DNA of 54,801 bases. Source: CAYUPI01 sp964446585. GTDB lineage: Bacteria > Verrucomicrobiota > Verrucomicrobiia > Limisphaerales > UBA8199. This document shows, in pieces, positions 1-8,142 of this stretch. Position 1 is the stretch's first letter, and each line of letters starts with the position of its first letter. The position numbers were made by a program, and so were the translations under genes. Under the pieces are notes generated by a model. That model saw nothing but the letters and a program-made list of their open reading frames with translations, was not told where the DNA came from and made no database searches. The stretch is taken from contig CAYUPI010000039.1 in the NCBI GenBank assembly GCA_964446585.1, positions 1 to 54,801 of the forward strand, written 5' to 3'.

Positions 1-2872
1 TGTTCTGGCAGGCGTCGGTGACGACGATCGTGAAAGTCCGGTTCGACAAGCAGGCAGTGCCTCCATCCACGTGCGTCACGTTGGTCGAGAGCAATGCGCA
101 ATTGTCAGTTGCGCGAACCAGCGCCAGGACCTCAGCGTCACCTGGAATGCTGGCCGGATTGCAGCCGAGCGGGGTGGTGCCTTGCGGCGCGCTTATGCCC
201 GGTGGCGTCGTATCGGCCGTCCAGGTGTAGGTCAGAGTGTTGGTCGCCTTGTTCTGGCAGGCGTCGGTGACCACGATCGTGAAAGTCCGGTTCGACAAGC
301 AGGCAGTGCCTCCATCCACGTGCGTCACGTTGGTCGAGAGCAATGCGCAATTGTCAGTTGCGCGAACCAGCGCCAGGACCTCAGCGTCACCTGGAATGCT
401 GGCCGGATTGCAGCCGAGCGGGGTGGTGCCTTGCGGCGCGCTTATGCCCGGTGGCGTCGTATCGGCCGTCCAGGTGTAGGTCAGAGTGTTGGTCGCCTTG
501 TTCTGGCAGGCGTCGGTGACGACGATCGTGAAAGTCCGGTTCGACAAGCAGGCGGTGCCTCCATCCACGTGCGTCACGTTGGTCGAGAGCAAAGCGCAAT
601 TATCGCTCGCCCGTACGAGCGCCAGGACGTCTGAATCGGCCGGGAGGCTGGTCGGGTTGCAGCCTAGAGGGGTGGAGCCTTGCGGAGCGCTGATGCCTGG
701 CGGTGTCGTGTCCACCGTCCACGTATATGCCACAGTGTTCGTGGCCGAGTTGTTACAAGCATCCGAGACAACCACTGTGAACGTTCTAGTAAGCGTACAG
801 CCATTAGGGGAGTCCGAATGTGAAACATTGGTGATGACAACCTGACAGTCATCGGTCGCTTGAACTTGCGCGGCCACACTGGCATCGGTCGGCAGGTTGG
901 TTGGGTTGCAACCCAGGTTTCCGCCCGGCGGGAGGGCGGTAATAGTCGGAGGCGTCGTGTCATTGACGAGAAAACTTTGACTGCAGGTGCTGGAGCATCC
1001 ATTCGTATTAGAGAACAATACCGTGAGGGTGAAGTTAGAATTGCAAATAGAGCCAGCAGTGACGCTGACGGATTGGCCATTGGTAGCCCCGGCGATTGTG
1101 CCATTGCCGCTGATGGACCAGGCATAACTGCTCATGCCCGCAGGTGCGGTGTACACGTTGCCGATTGCGGAGGGGCAAATGTTTGTCGGACCCGTAATCG
1201 AGCACCCGGGGTTGGGATTGACAGTCAGAACTATATCGCTCTGTTCAAAATGATCCGCGCACTGGCCAGAGTCCGTTACGGTGAGGCGCAGCGTGACATT
1301 GGTTGAGGCACCGTAAACGGTTACCGTGGGCGTCAGGGAATTTGTATTGCTGATCTCGGCGTAACCGGAGACGACTGTCCAGTTCGTCGAAGTCAATGAA
1401 TACGTGCCGGCTTGCGCCGAGCCGGCCAGGGTGAATGTGTTTGTAAAGTTCGGCGCCGTACCCTGGTTACAGATAGTTTGATTTGTTCCTGCAAACGCCG
1501 CCGGTCCGATCACGATCGGGACCCGGAGCTGAATCGGGTTCATGAAGTCCACAATTGTCGCGCTAGGTGATTGGGATTCCTTGGTCTTGATCAAAATGCT
1601 TTTGACACCGAGCGTCAGGCACGTATTAAAAGTGCCCACTACCGCAGTAAGGTCCACGGCCGCTTCGGCAAACGTGTTGACGTCGTACATGTTCGTGCCA
1701 AAAGCGGTGTAAGGCACATAGGCAGTGTTAGTGTTGACTGCAGCGTAGTAGCTGCCCACAGGCAAGTTCGCCGTGACATCAACATAATCAAAGCCGCAGG
1801 GCTGCGTATTCGTTGCCTGCCACTGCGAAACGAAGAAACCCGCGCTGGAGCCGCCTTTGGTAAACGAGACGGTGATAACGAAGTCATTAGTCGTCCGGCC
1901 ACAATTGGGGCCTTGGGTCGAAAAACTGCCGCCCGTGGCTGCGCCGTTGGTGGTAACATCCAGTTCGTTTTGCAGAAATTCAAAATCAATGTAAGCGTCC
2001 CCATTGTTATTTAGGCGATCCCCGGCAACCATGATCCAGGTGTGACCGTTTGTGGCAGTGGTCACATGGACCAGGCCGTTGTTGATGTCCACTTTATTGC
2101 CGACCTGGCCGAGGACCCAAACCCAATTTGTCGGGTTGTCATCGAATTTTGCGCCGCTCGTAAAACCATTGTCCATGTTCGTGTTGAACCCATCGTAAAA
2201 ATGAAAGGTTTTAGTCGGATCGATAGGCGAGCCATCCGGGTTAAGCACACCGCAGCCAGTTCCCGGGAACGAGTTTGTTTGGAGCCAGTCGCCCGAGTTC
2301 GTGAAGTAGCTTGGGATATTGGCGAAGAGGTCGCCGTCGATGCCGAACCCGCCGCAGGGAGGGTTGACAGGCGCCACTCCTATCGGCGCACTGTCCAGAA
2401 ACGTCGTCAAGGCGGTCAGGCCGGAAGTCTGCCCTTCAGCACTGGCCAGAAATCCCTGGCCGAGGAAGCTTTGCTGCACCTGGAACTGTCTGTTGGAAAT
2501 CGTCCCATCCGCGCGGGCAATGGCCGAGACACTCCCTTCCCAGAAAATGGGATCCACGCTGGTCTCGTAAATGTCGATGTTGACGATTTCTCCCGGATGC
2601 CAACCGGATCCCGAAAATGTCACAATTTCGCCGGGCGAATAGTCCGGCTTGTCGGTGACCAGGGTAGCGGCGGTTGCCGTAGTCGCTGCCGCCACGAGCG
2701 CAAGTAGCAAGGAGATCGGTAAGCGCTTGAGGCATCGAAGTAACAAGGCGCCGAGTTGTTGAGAGGCGGCCGCATCGGAGCGGGTGCGTTCGGGTTTCGA
2801 ATGCGCAGTTAGCTTCTCCAATTCTGGCGCATGGAAAAAGTGATTGAGTGGAACTCCTGAGTCCGGGTTCAT
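1..2872 (-). CDS. Secreted HYR-like repeat protein, 3' end outside window
   Basis: An open frame of 957 codons runs from an ATG at 2872 off the left edge without a stop. The start is supported by AAGGAG nine bases upstream. The N terminus has a long charged leader (about 50 residues), then a hydrophobic stretch (LPISLLLALVAAATTATAA) that reads as a signal peptide, then LVTDKPDYSPGEIVTFSGSG, an Ig-like start typical of secreted repeat proteins. The middle third has no domain I recognise. From about residue 530 come Ig/PKD-like segments, then HYR-like units with DTTPP, LGCNP, ATDNC and FTVVVTDACQN motifs. The last visible units are 83 residues each and almost identical. Cell-surface or secreted adhesion role is inferred from family and leader only. 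The C-terminal anchor or sorting domain is not visible. Confidence 0.85.
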   Translation of the reverse strand, partial: MNPDSGVPLNHFFHAPELEKLTAHSKPERTRSDAAASQQLGALLLRCLKRLPISLLLALVAAATTATAATLVTDKPDYSPGEIVTFSGSGWHPGEIVNIDIYETSVDPIFWEGSVSAIARADGTISNRQFQVQQSFLGQGFLASAEGQTSGLTALTTFLDSAPIGVAPVNPPCGGFGIDGDLFANIPSYFTNSGDWLQTNSFPGTGCGVLNPDGSPIDPTKTFHFYDGFNTNMDNGFTSGAKFDDNPTNWVWVLGQVGNKVDINNGLVHVTTATNGHTWIMVAGDRLNNNGDAYIDFEFLQNELDVTTNGAATGGSFSTQGPNCGRTTNDFVITVSFTKGGSSAGFFVSQWQATNTQPCGFDYVDVTANLPVGSYYAAVNTNTAYVPYTAFGTNMYDVNTFAEAAVDLTAVVGTFNTCLTLGVKSILIKTKESQSPSATIVDFMNPIQLRVPIVIGPAAFAGTNQTICNQGTAPNFTNTFTLAGSAQAGTYSLTSTNWTVVSGYAEISNTNSLTPTVTVYGASTNVTLRLTVTDSGQCADHFEQSDIVLTVNPNPGCSITGPTNICPSAIGNVYTAPAGMSSYAWSISGNGTIAGATNGQSVSVTAGSICNSNFTLTVLFSNTNGCSSTCSQSFLVNDTTPPTITALPPGGNLGCNPTNLPTDASVAAQVQATDDCQVVITNVSHSDSPNGCTLTRTFTVVVSDACNNSATNTVAYTWTVDTTPPGISAPQGSTPLGCNPTSLPADSDVLALVRASDNCALLSTNVTHVDGGTACLSNRTFTIVVTDACQNKATNTLTYTWTADTTPPGISAPQGTTPLGCNPASIPGDAEVLALVRATDNCALLSTNVTHVDGGTACLSNRTFTIVVTDACQNKATNTLTYTWTADTTPPGISAPQGTTPLGCNPASIPGDAEVLALVRATDNCALLSTNVTHVDGGTACLSNRTFTIVVTDACQN
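3..749. repeat. Three 249-bp tandem coding repeats
   Basis: Units begin at 3, 252 and 501, each 249 bp (83 codons), inside the HYR-like protein. By eye the first two differ at one base (gacgacg versus gaccacg), a synonymous change. The third matches well over its first third and then diverges. A fourth, older copy (from 750) is recognisable only at protein level. The array continues past the left edge. Confidence 0.9.
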
Positions 2873-3107
2873 GTCCGTGGTACTCCTTGCGGATCGTTTA
2901 TATACCTTGCTTTGCGTACTTCTCGGAACTCAGCAGTATTGAGCAGAATCTTGGCGAATCTGTCAAGGCGCGAGGGCCGAAACTATTACGGATACTGATT
3001 TCCGATAAAGTACGGATCTGGTTGGGTTCCAGCGGCGGACATTCCCTCGGTTCCAGCCTGGACAAGCTTCGATAGCGGGGTCCCAAACTGCAGCAGGCAA
3101 GCTTGGT

Positions 3108-4328
3108 TCAGAGCGCTGCCCAATCGATGGGCCTGGCTAAGTCTATGCGCGGCAGTTCTTCGGTGATCGTTTCTGGATACTTCTGGGCGGCAGCAGTATT
3201 GAAGACAAGAATTCGATCACTTTGCCTGATCATGCCGCGCTTCAAGAGTACCTCCAAAGCGCCGTAACAAACGGCAGCTTCGGGGCAGAGGGAGATGCCC
3301 TCTTGCGAACATACCAGGTGCATCCACTTTGGGATGTCAGCTTCCGGAGTTGCCACCGCGACACCGCCGCTCTCGCGCACAGCGTCGAGAATCATAAAAT
3401 CCCCGACCGCGGTGGGCACCCGAATGCCGCTGGCAATTGTAACGGGGTTTTCAACTTTTTGAGCAAACCGTTCTCCCTTCTCGAACGCCCTGGCAATCGG
3501 TGGACAACCGTCGCTTTGGCAGGCAATCATGCGCGGTTTCCTCGGCGATTTGAGCCAGCCGAGTTGCCGCAACTCAGCGAAGGCTTTCCACATCCCGATC
3601 AAGCCGGTCCCACCGCCGGTCGGATAGAGGATAACATCAGGTAGTTCCCAATCGAATTGCTCAGCCAGCTCGAGACCCATCGTTTTCTTTCCTTCGATTC
3701 GGTAAGGTTCCTTGAGCGTCGAAACGTCGAACCAATCCTTGTGCTTTTTGCCTTCGGCAACGATCCGCCCGCAGTCGTTAATCAGGCCGTTGACCAGATA
3801 CGTCCTCGCGCCGGCAAGAAAACACTCCTTCATGTTAATGGCTGGAGTGTCGTCGGGCATGAAAATGTAGGCCTCCATCCCCGCGCGCGCAGCATAAGCG
3901 GCAAGGGCGCCACCCGCGTTGCCAGCGGTCGGGGCTGCTAGTTTTTTGAGCCCAAATTCGTTCGCCATCGAAACTGCCAAGGCCATGCCGCGGGATTTGA
4001 AGCTGCCAGTGGGTAAACGGCTTTCGTCCTTGAGATAAAGGTGCGCCACGCCCAGGTGAGCCGCAAGCCGGCGCGTTTCCACAATTGGCGTCACCGTTTC
4101 GGTTAGAGAGATGATCTTGCCTGGATCGCTGATCGGCAGCATCTCGAGGTAGCGCCAGAGGGTCGGCGGCCGGCCTTGGATGGCCTCCTTGGGGAAATGC
4201 TTCTTTAGACGAACGAGATCGTAGCGGACCCAGAGAGGGCGGGCGCAGGCAGTGCAGAGGCCATGGACCTGGCCGGCGCTGTAACGTTGGCCGCAATTGG
4301 CGCATTCCAGATGCGTGACGAAATTCAT
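3108..4328 (-). CDS. thrC: Threonine synthase
   Basis: 406 residues. Converts O-phospho-L-homoserine to threonine using pyridoxal phosphate, in the cytosol. A zinc-ribbon-like N terminus has paired cysteines at 9/12 and 25/28 (CANC, CTAC). The PLP lysine lies in GSFKSRG at about residue 111, and a glycine-rich phosphate-binding loop (PTGGGTGLIGMWKAF) follows near residue 230. TAGNAGGALAAYAARAG matches the fold-type II conserved block. Length fits the class of threonine synthases with the N-terminal ribbon. It is a stand-alone gene, transcribed divergently from the aldehyde dehydrogenase. Diaminopropionate ammonia-lyase or cysteate synthase-like relatives share the fold but the ribbon and motifs favour ThrC. 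Confidence 0.88.
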   Translation of the reverse strand: MNFVTHLECANCGQRYSAGQVHGLCTACARPLWVRYDLVRLKKHFPKEAIQGRPPTLWRYLEMLPISDPGKIISLTETVTPIVETRRLAAHLGVAHLYLKDESRLPTGSFKSRGMALAVSMANEFGLKKLAAPTAGNAGGALAAYAARAGMEAYIFMPDDTPAINMKECFLAGARTYLVNGLINDCGRIVAEGKKHKDWFDVSTLKEPYRIEGKKTMGLELAEQFDWELPDVILYPTGGGTGLIGMWKAFAELRQLGWLKSPRKPRMIACQSDGCPPIARAFEKGERFAQKVENPVTIASGIRVPTAVGDFMILDAVRESGGVAVATPEADIPKWMHLVCSQEGISLCPEAAVCYGALEVLLKRGMIRQSDRILVFNTAAAQKYPETITEELPRIDLARPIDWAAL

Positions 4329-4428
4329 CGCGGCAATTCAATCGGGCGCACCCCTGAAGTCAAGTGTTGCAAAAGCGTGTCGCTGATGAAACTGTTCATC
4401 GGCAGGGCAGCCATGGCTCGATTAGCAA

Positions 4429-5850
4429 ATGAAAACCTACCCGGTTTATCTGAACGGCGAACTGACGGTGACGGACACCAGCTACGAGGTGACGAATCCT
4501 GCCAAAGGCGAAGTTGTTGCCCGCATGTCGTCGGTTGATCGTTCAGTTGTTGCGCAGGCGATCCAAGACGCACAGACGGCGTTCGTCGGCTGGCGTCAGC
4601 TTGCGGGGAAAGGCCGCGGTGAGCTGCTCTTTCAAGTGGCTAATGAGGTTTACCGGCGCCGAGAGGAGATTGCGCGCTTTATCACTCTTGAAAACGGCAA
4701 GCCCCTCACCCAGAGCCAGGGCGAAGTGGCAATGGCTGTGGACCATTTACGCTGGTTCGCGGAGGAAGCCCGGCGCGCCTACGGGCGAATTATTCCGCAC
4801 CAGGTCAAAGAAAAGCGGCATCTCGTGCTCAAAGCGCCCGTCGGCGTCGTCGGCGCGATCAGCCCCTGGAATTTTCCACTGGCGCTGGCTGTGAGAAAAG
4901 TAGCCCCGGCGCTGGCAGCGGGCTGCACGGTAGTATTGAAACCCGCCAGCCGGACCCCGCTTTGCGCCGTGGCATTCGCGGAGTGCGCCGACGTCGCCGG
5001 CTTGCCAAATGGCGTCTTTCAATTAGTCACCGGCTCGGCGGCCGAGATTGGTCGGGAATTCCTGGAGAATCCGCTCTGCCGAAAAATCACGTTCACCGGT
5101 TCGACTGAGGTCGGAAAAACCTTGATTGAAGGGGCGGCTCAGCAGGTGAAGCCGCTGGCTCTTGAGCTGGGCGGCCATGCCCCAGTGATTGTTTTCGAGG
5201 ATGCGGATTTGAACAAGGCGGTTGCTGGCACCATGACCGCCAAGTTCCGCAACAGCGGCCAGTCCTGCATCGCGGCGAACCGGATCTACGTGCATCGCAG
5301 TCTTTACGAACCGTTCCTGAAGTCGTTAGTGGAGCAGACCAAGGAGCTGAAGGTCGGCGACGGCCTGGACCCCGAATCACAGATTGGTCCGCTCATCGAT
5401 GAGGAGGCGGTGGGGAGAGCGCTCGAACATGTCGAGGATGCAGTACGCGGGGGCGCCCGTGTGTTGTGCGGTGGAAACCGGGTCGAGCGGACCGGTTTCT
5501 TTTTCGAGCCGACTGTATTAAAGGACGCGCCCAAGGGCAGTTTGTGCATGCAGGAGGAGACCTTTGCTCCAGTGGCGCCCGTGTGCGCCTTCGATGACGA
5601 GGCTGAAGCTATCGAGCAGGCGAACAAATCCCCATACGGCTTGAGCGCCTACGCCTTCACACGCGACCTGGGCCGCGTCTTTCGCCTGGCTGAAACGTTG
5701 GAAGCTGGAATGATTGCCATCAACGACGGCGTACCCACCGCGACCCAGGCTCCTTTTGGCGGCCTGAAACAGAGCGGCTGGGGCCGCGAACTCGGCAGCG
5801 AAGGCCTCGAAGCGTTCCTGGAAACCAAGCACATCTCGATTGGAACCTAG
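4429..5850 (+). CDS. gabD: NAD(P)-dependent succinate-semialdehyde-type dehydrogenase
   Basis: 473 residues, full length for the aldehyde dehydrogenase superfamily. Oxidises an aldehyde to the acid with NAD(P)+. The general base Glu is in LELGGHAP (E246) and the nucleophile Cys in NSGQSC (C280). The cofactor-binding SPWNFPLAL and FTGSTEVGK blocks are present, and the C-terminal PFGGLKQSGWGRE is typical of the succinate-semialdehyde dehydrogenase branch. Annotated as GabD-like from this overall resemblance; the actual substrate could be another small aldehyde. No gabT or other GABA gene is adjacent. Confidence 0.85.
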   Translation: MKTYPVYLNGELTVTDTSYEVTNPAKGEVVARMSSVDRSVVAQAIQDAQTAFVGWRQLAGKGRGELLFQVANEVYRRREEIARFITLENGKPLTQSQGEVAMAVDHLRWFAEEARRAYGRIIPHQVKEKRHLVLKAPVGVVGAISPWNFPLALAVRKVAPALAAGCTVVLKPASRTPLCAVAFAECADVAGLPNGVFQLVTGSAAEIGREFLENPLCRKITFTGSTEVGKTLIEGAAQQVKPLALELGGHAPVIVFEDADLNKAVAGTMTAKFRNSGQSCIAANRIYVHRSLYEPFLKSLVEQTKELKVGDGLDPESQIGPLIDEEAVGRALEHVEDAVRGGARVLCGGNRVERTGFFFEPTVLKDAPKGSLCMQEETFAPVAPVCAFDDEAEAIEQANKSPYGLSAYAFTRDLGRVFRLAETLEAGMIAINDGVPTATQAPFGGLKQSGWGRELGSEGLEAFLETKHISIGT

Positions 5851-6001
5851 CCATGATATTTTGGACTCGCGTGAACGCGTGGTGGACGGTCGGCGATCGG
5901 ATCGGTATAGTGCATGCATGGTCGAGCAAATTTACCCTCCAACAAGTGCGCACGACTCTGTAACTGACAGGAGCTGCGAAGAGGACGATTTGCCGCGAAC
6001 C

Positions 6002-6736
6002 ATGAAGCGCACTTCGGAACGCCCAATCCCTCCAGCGTTCACGCTCATCGAACTCCTGGTAGTTATTGCGATCATCGCGATCCTCGCAGCCATGTTGCTG
6101 CCGGCCCTGGCCAGGGCCAAAGACAAGGCCGTGCGCGCGCAGTGTGAAAACAACGTCAAGCAGATCGCGCTGGCCATGCACCTCTACGTCAATGACTCAC
6201 GGGATTTTCTGCCCGAACCAAACTGGAACTCGCCCTGGGTCAGACGCGGGTGGCTCTATGATGCCTCGAAAGGCTCGCCTCCAAACTTGCTGGCGGCGCC
6301 CTACAACGCCGACCCGGTGCAAGCCTACCAAACCGGTTTGCTTTGGGAATATACCAGGTCGATGGGCGTCTATCGTTGTCCGCTGGATCGGACGAACGCG
6401 CCAAACTGGAAACAGCGCTCGCAAAAGTTGTCCACCTATCTTATGAACGGTGCGGCCTGCGGCTATGGACTCATCACACCCAACTCGTATAAAGCGCCGC
6501 AGTTCCGGCAGGACTCGATCATCTTTTGGCAGGCCCTGGAAACCAATCCGGCAGATTGGAATGACGGTTCCAGCGACCCGAGCGAAGGCATTACCAAACT
6601 CCATTCGCTTGGCACGACAATGGGGGTCGTCGATGGCCACGTCGAGTACATCAAGACGCTGCTTTGGTACAAAGAATTGAACAATCCATCCAAGAACCGT
6701 TTTTGGTGCAGTCCCGGAAGCGCCAACGGACACTAA
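6002..6736 (+). CDS. Type II secretion/prepilin-like protein with H-X9-DG type C-terminus
   Basis: 244 residues. The N terminus carries a prepilin cleavage/methylation leader: the basic segment MKRTSERPIPPA, then FTLIELLVVIAIIAILAAML with the conserved Glu at +5, then LLPALARAKDKA. After cleavage this would be a single-helix pseudopilin. The rest is the soluble domain of the large Planctomycetes-Verrucomicrobia paralogue family, ending near a VVDGHVEYIKTL segment that matches the family's HxxGxxxxxxDGH signature (HSLGTTMGVVDGH). The ATG at 6002 was preferred over an in-frame upstream start because it places the leader at the N terminus. Such proteins are numerous per genome; individual functions are unknown. 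Confidence 0.88.
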   Translation: MKRTSERPIPPAFTLIELLVVIAIIAILAAMLLPALARAKDKAVRAQCENNVKQIALAMHLYVNDSRDFLPEPNWNSPWVRRGWLYDASKGSPPNLLAAPYNADPVQAYQTGLLWEYTRSMGVYRCPLDRTNAPNWKQRSQKLSTYLMNGAACGYGLITPNSYKAPQFRQDSIIFWQALETNPADWNDGSSDPSEGITKLHSLGTTMGVVDGHVEYIKTLLWYKELNNPSKNRFWCSPGSANGH

Positions 6737-6754
6737 TTCAGATAATCACAATTC

Positions 6755-7213
6755 ATGGGAATCAAATTCGCGACTGAATTAATTGGCTTGGGCCTGTGGC
6801 TCGCTGCCGGAATACTGGCGGGGTGTAGTTCCAAGCGGGACGCAGGTTCAGAGCTCCAAAAGGCGGCAGTGGTAATGGCGCATCCAGAGCTGGTTCAGGA
6901 AGCGCCCCCACCCGCAGCCGAGCCAGCTACGCAAACTCGCTCTGCTCCGGCGGCTCAGATGACCCCGGCGCAGTCGCAGGGGCAGGACATGAACCAGGCG
7001 ATCGCGGCTTACAAAGCCGGCGAACTGGAAGACGCGGTGGCGCGACTCCAGAATCTCCGTAGGAGCCCAGTGATGTCGGCGGAAAAGCGCATGGCGTTAA
7101 ACGACGCCATGGCGGCGGTAATGACTGAGATTTACGCGCTCGCGGAGAAAGGGGACGCCCGCGCCGTCCAAGCCAAGAAGCTGTACGAACAGATGCAGAC
7201 TCAGCGACGCTGA
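6755..7213 (+). CDS. Putative small lipoprotein
   Basis: 152 residues starting 18 bp after the prepilin-like gene, so probably co-transcribed. A signal peptide ends in a lipobox (LAGC, Cys at about residue 24), suggesting lipid anchoring. Then comes a low-complexity Pro/Ala/Gln-rich linker (about 45-80) and a helical C-terminal half with a tetratricopeptide-like pattern (AIAAYKAGELEDAVARLQNL). I do not recognise a named family; a role with the preceding pseudopilin is possible but unsupported. Confidence 0.7.
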   Translation: MGIKFATELIGLGLWLAAGILAGCSSKRDAGSELQKAAVVMAHPELVQEAPPPAAEPATQTRSAPAAQMTPAQSQGQDMNQAIAAYKAGELEDAVARLQNLRRSPVMSAEKRMALNDAMAAVMTEIYALAEKGDARAVQAKKLYEQMQTQRR

Positions 7214-7275
7214 GCCATCGCCGACAGGCCAATAACTCTACCGCGATTCTTCGTCACTGCCGCCGCCTCTGCAAT

Positions 7276-7911
7276 CTACTCCTTCGGCAACTCCTTGATG
7301 CGGACGTTGCGGAAGCTGACCGTGCCGTGGTCGCCCTGGAGCAGGATAGGTCCCGGCTCATCCATATTGTTGTCAATTTGACCGCCGGTCGGTTGGTTGC
7401 ACTCGACATTGTCGTGGATTTTCACGCCGTTGAGAACCACAGTGATGTGGTGGCCGATGATCGTTACTTCGGCCGTCTGCCATTCGCCGCCTGGCTTCGT
7501 AACAAATTTGTCCGGCGCCTTGAAGTTATAGATAGCGCCGTTGCCTCCCTTGGTGAGCTGGCCGCTCTTGTGGTCGCCGAGAATCTGTATTTCCTGGCGG
7601 CCGCGCAAGTAGAAGCCGCTGTTCGAGCCGTCCGGCGTCATGTACTCGTAGCGGGCCGTGAAGTTCCAAAACTTCTGCTCGGTCATTAAGTCGGTGCCGT
7701 GAGGCCCACCTTTCTCGACGGTATTTTTGAGAATCCCGCCCCGCTCAACCGTCCAGGAGTTTTGGCCGCTGGGATTACGCAGTTTCCAGCCGGCGAGATC
7801 CTTGCCGTTGAACAGGGACCGGAAGCCTGCGTCGTCGGTCTGCGCTCCAAGAGTAAACACGCCAGAGGCAGCGAGTGCCGCCAGAGTTAGGATTCGAAGG
7901 TTTGGTTTCAT
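7276..7911 (-). CDS. Secreted DUF1080 (3-keto-disaccharide hydrolase type) protein
   Basis: 211 residues from the ATG at 7911, chosen because MKPNLRILTLAALAASGVFT forms a compact signal peptide; an in-frame start 14 codons upstream is less likely. The mature part is a DUF1080 concanavalin-like jelly roll: FRSLFNGKDLAGWK, then WTVERGGILKN, SNSGFYLRGRQEIQILGD, and a terminal VSFRNVRIKEL strand. All of these are hallmark blocks. Characterised relatives cleave 3-keto-glycosides, so periplasmic or extracellular sugar processing is the best guess. It faces the lipoprotein gene convergently, with only 62 bp between. Confidence 0.87.
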   Translation of the reverse strand: MKPNLRILTLAALAASGVFTLGAQTDDAGFRSLFNGKDLAGWKLRNPSGQNSWTVERGGILKNTVEKGGPHGTDLMTEQKFWNFTARYEYMTPDGSNSGFYLRGRQEIQILGDHKSGQLTKGGNGAIYNFKAPDKFVTKPGGEWQTAEVTIIGHHITVVLNGVKIHDNVECNQPTGGQIDNNMDEPGPILLQGDHGTVSFRNVRIKELPKE

Positions 7912-7999
7912 AAGTTGGAGGACAACGCTAGGATCCAAGCGCGCGCTTGCCAAGGAGGAAATGATGATTCTACCTACGGCGCGTCGGGTCTAATGCGGA

Positions 8000-8027
8000 T
8001 TGTAACAACGCGCGTTTTTCCTATACT
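8000..8027 (+). promoter_or_regulatory. Candidate sigma70-type promoter for the giant surface gene
   Basis: TTGTAA (8000-8005) and TATACT (8022-8027) are separated by 16 bp. This would start transcription near 8034, leaving a leader of about 110 nt before the 8143 start. Nothing else plausible lies in the 7954-8142 gap. Confidence 0.4.
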
Positions 8028-8142
8028 AGCCTCAGCATAAGGAATTAACGAAGGTCAACCACATAGCAATTTGCATAGGAGTGTCTGAGTTGGAGGGCCG
8101 CTCCAGGATTGGGGAGGAGTCATTCACAGGCAAACCCGAATA

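Noticed and set aside
71..634. Open frames on the plus strand across the left tandem repeats
   Set aside because: They owe their length to the near-identical 249-bp repeats; the minus-strand frame carries the signal peptide and domain motifs.
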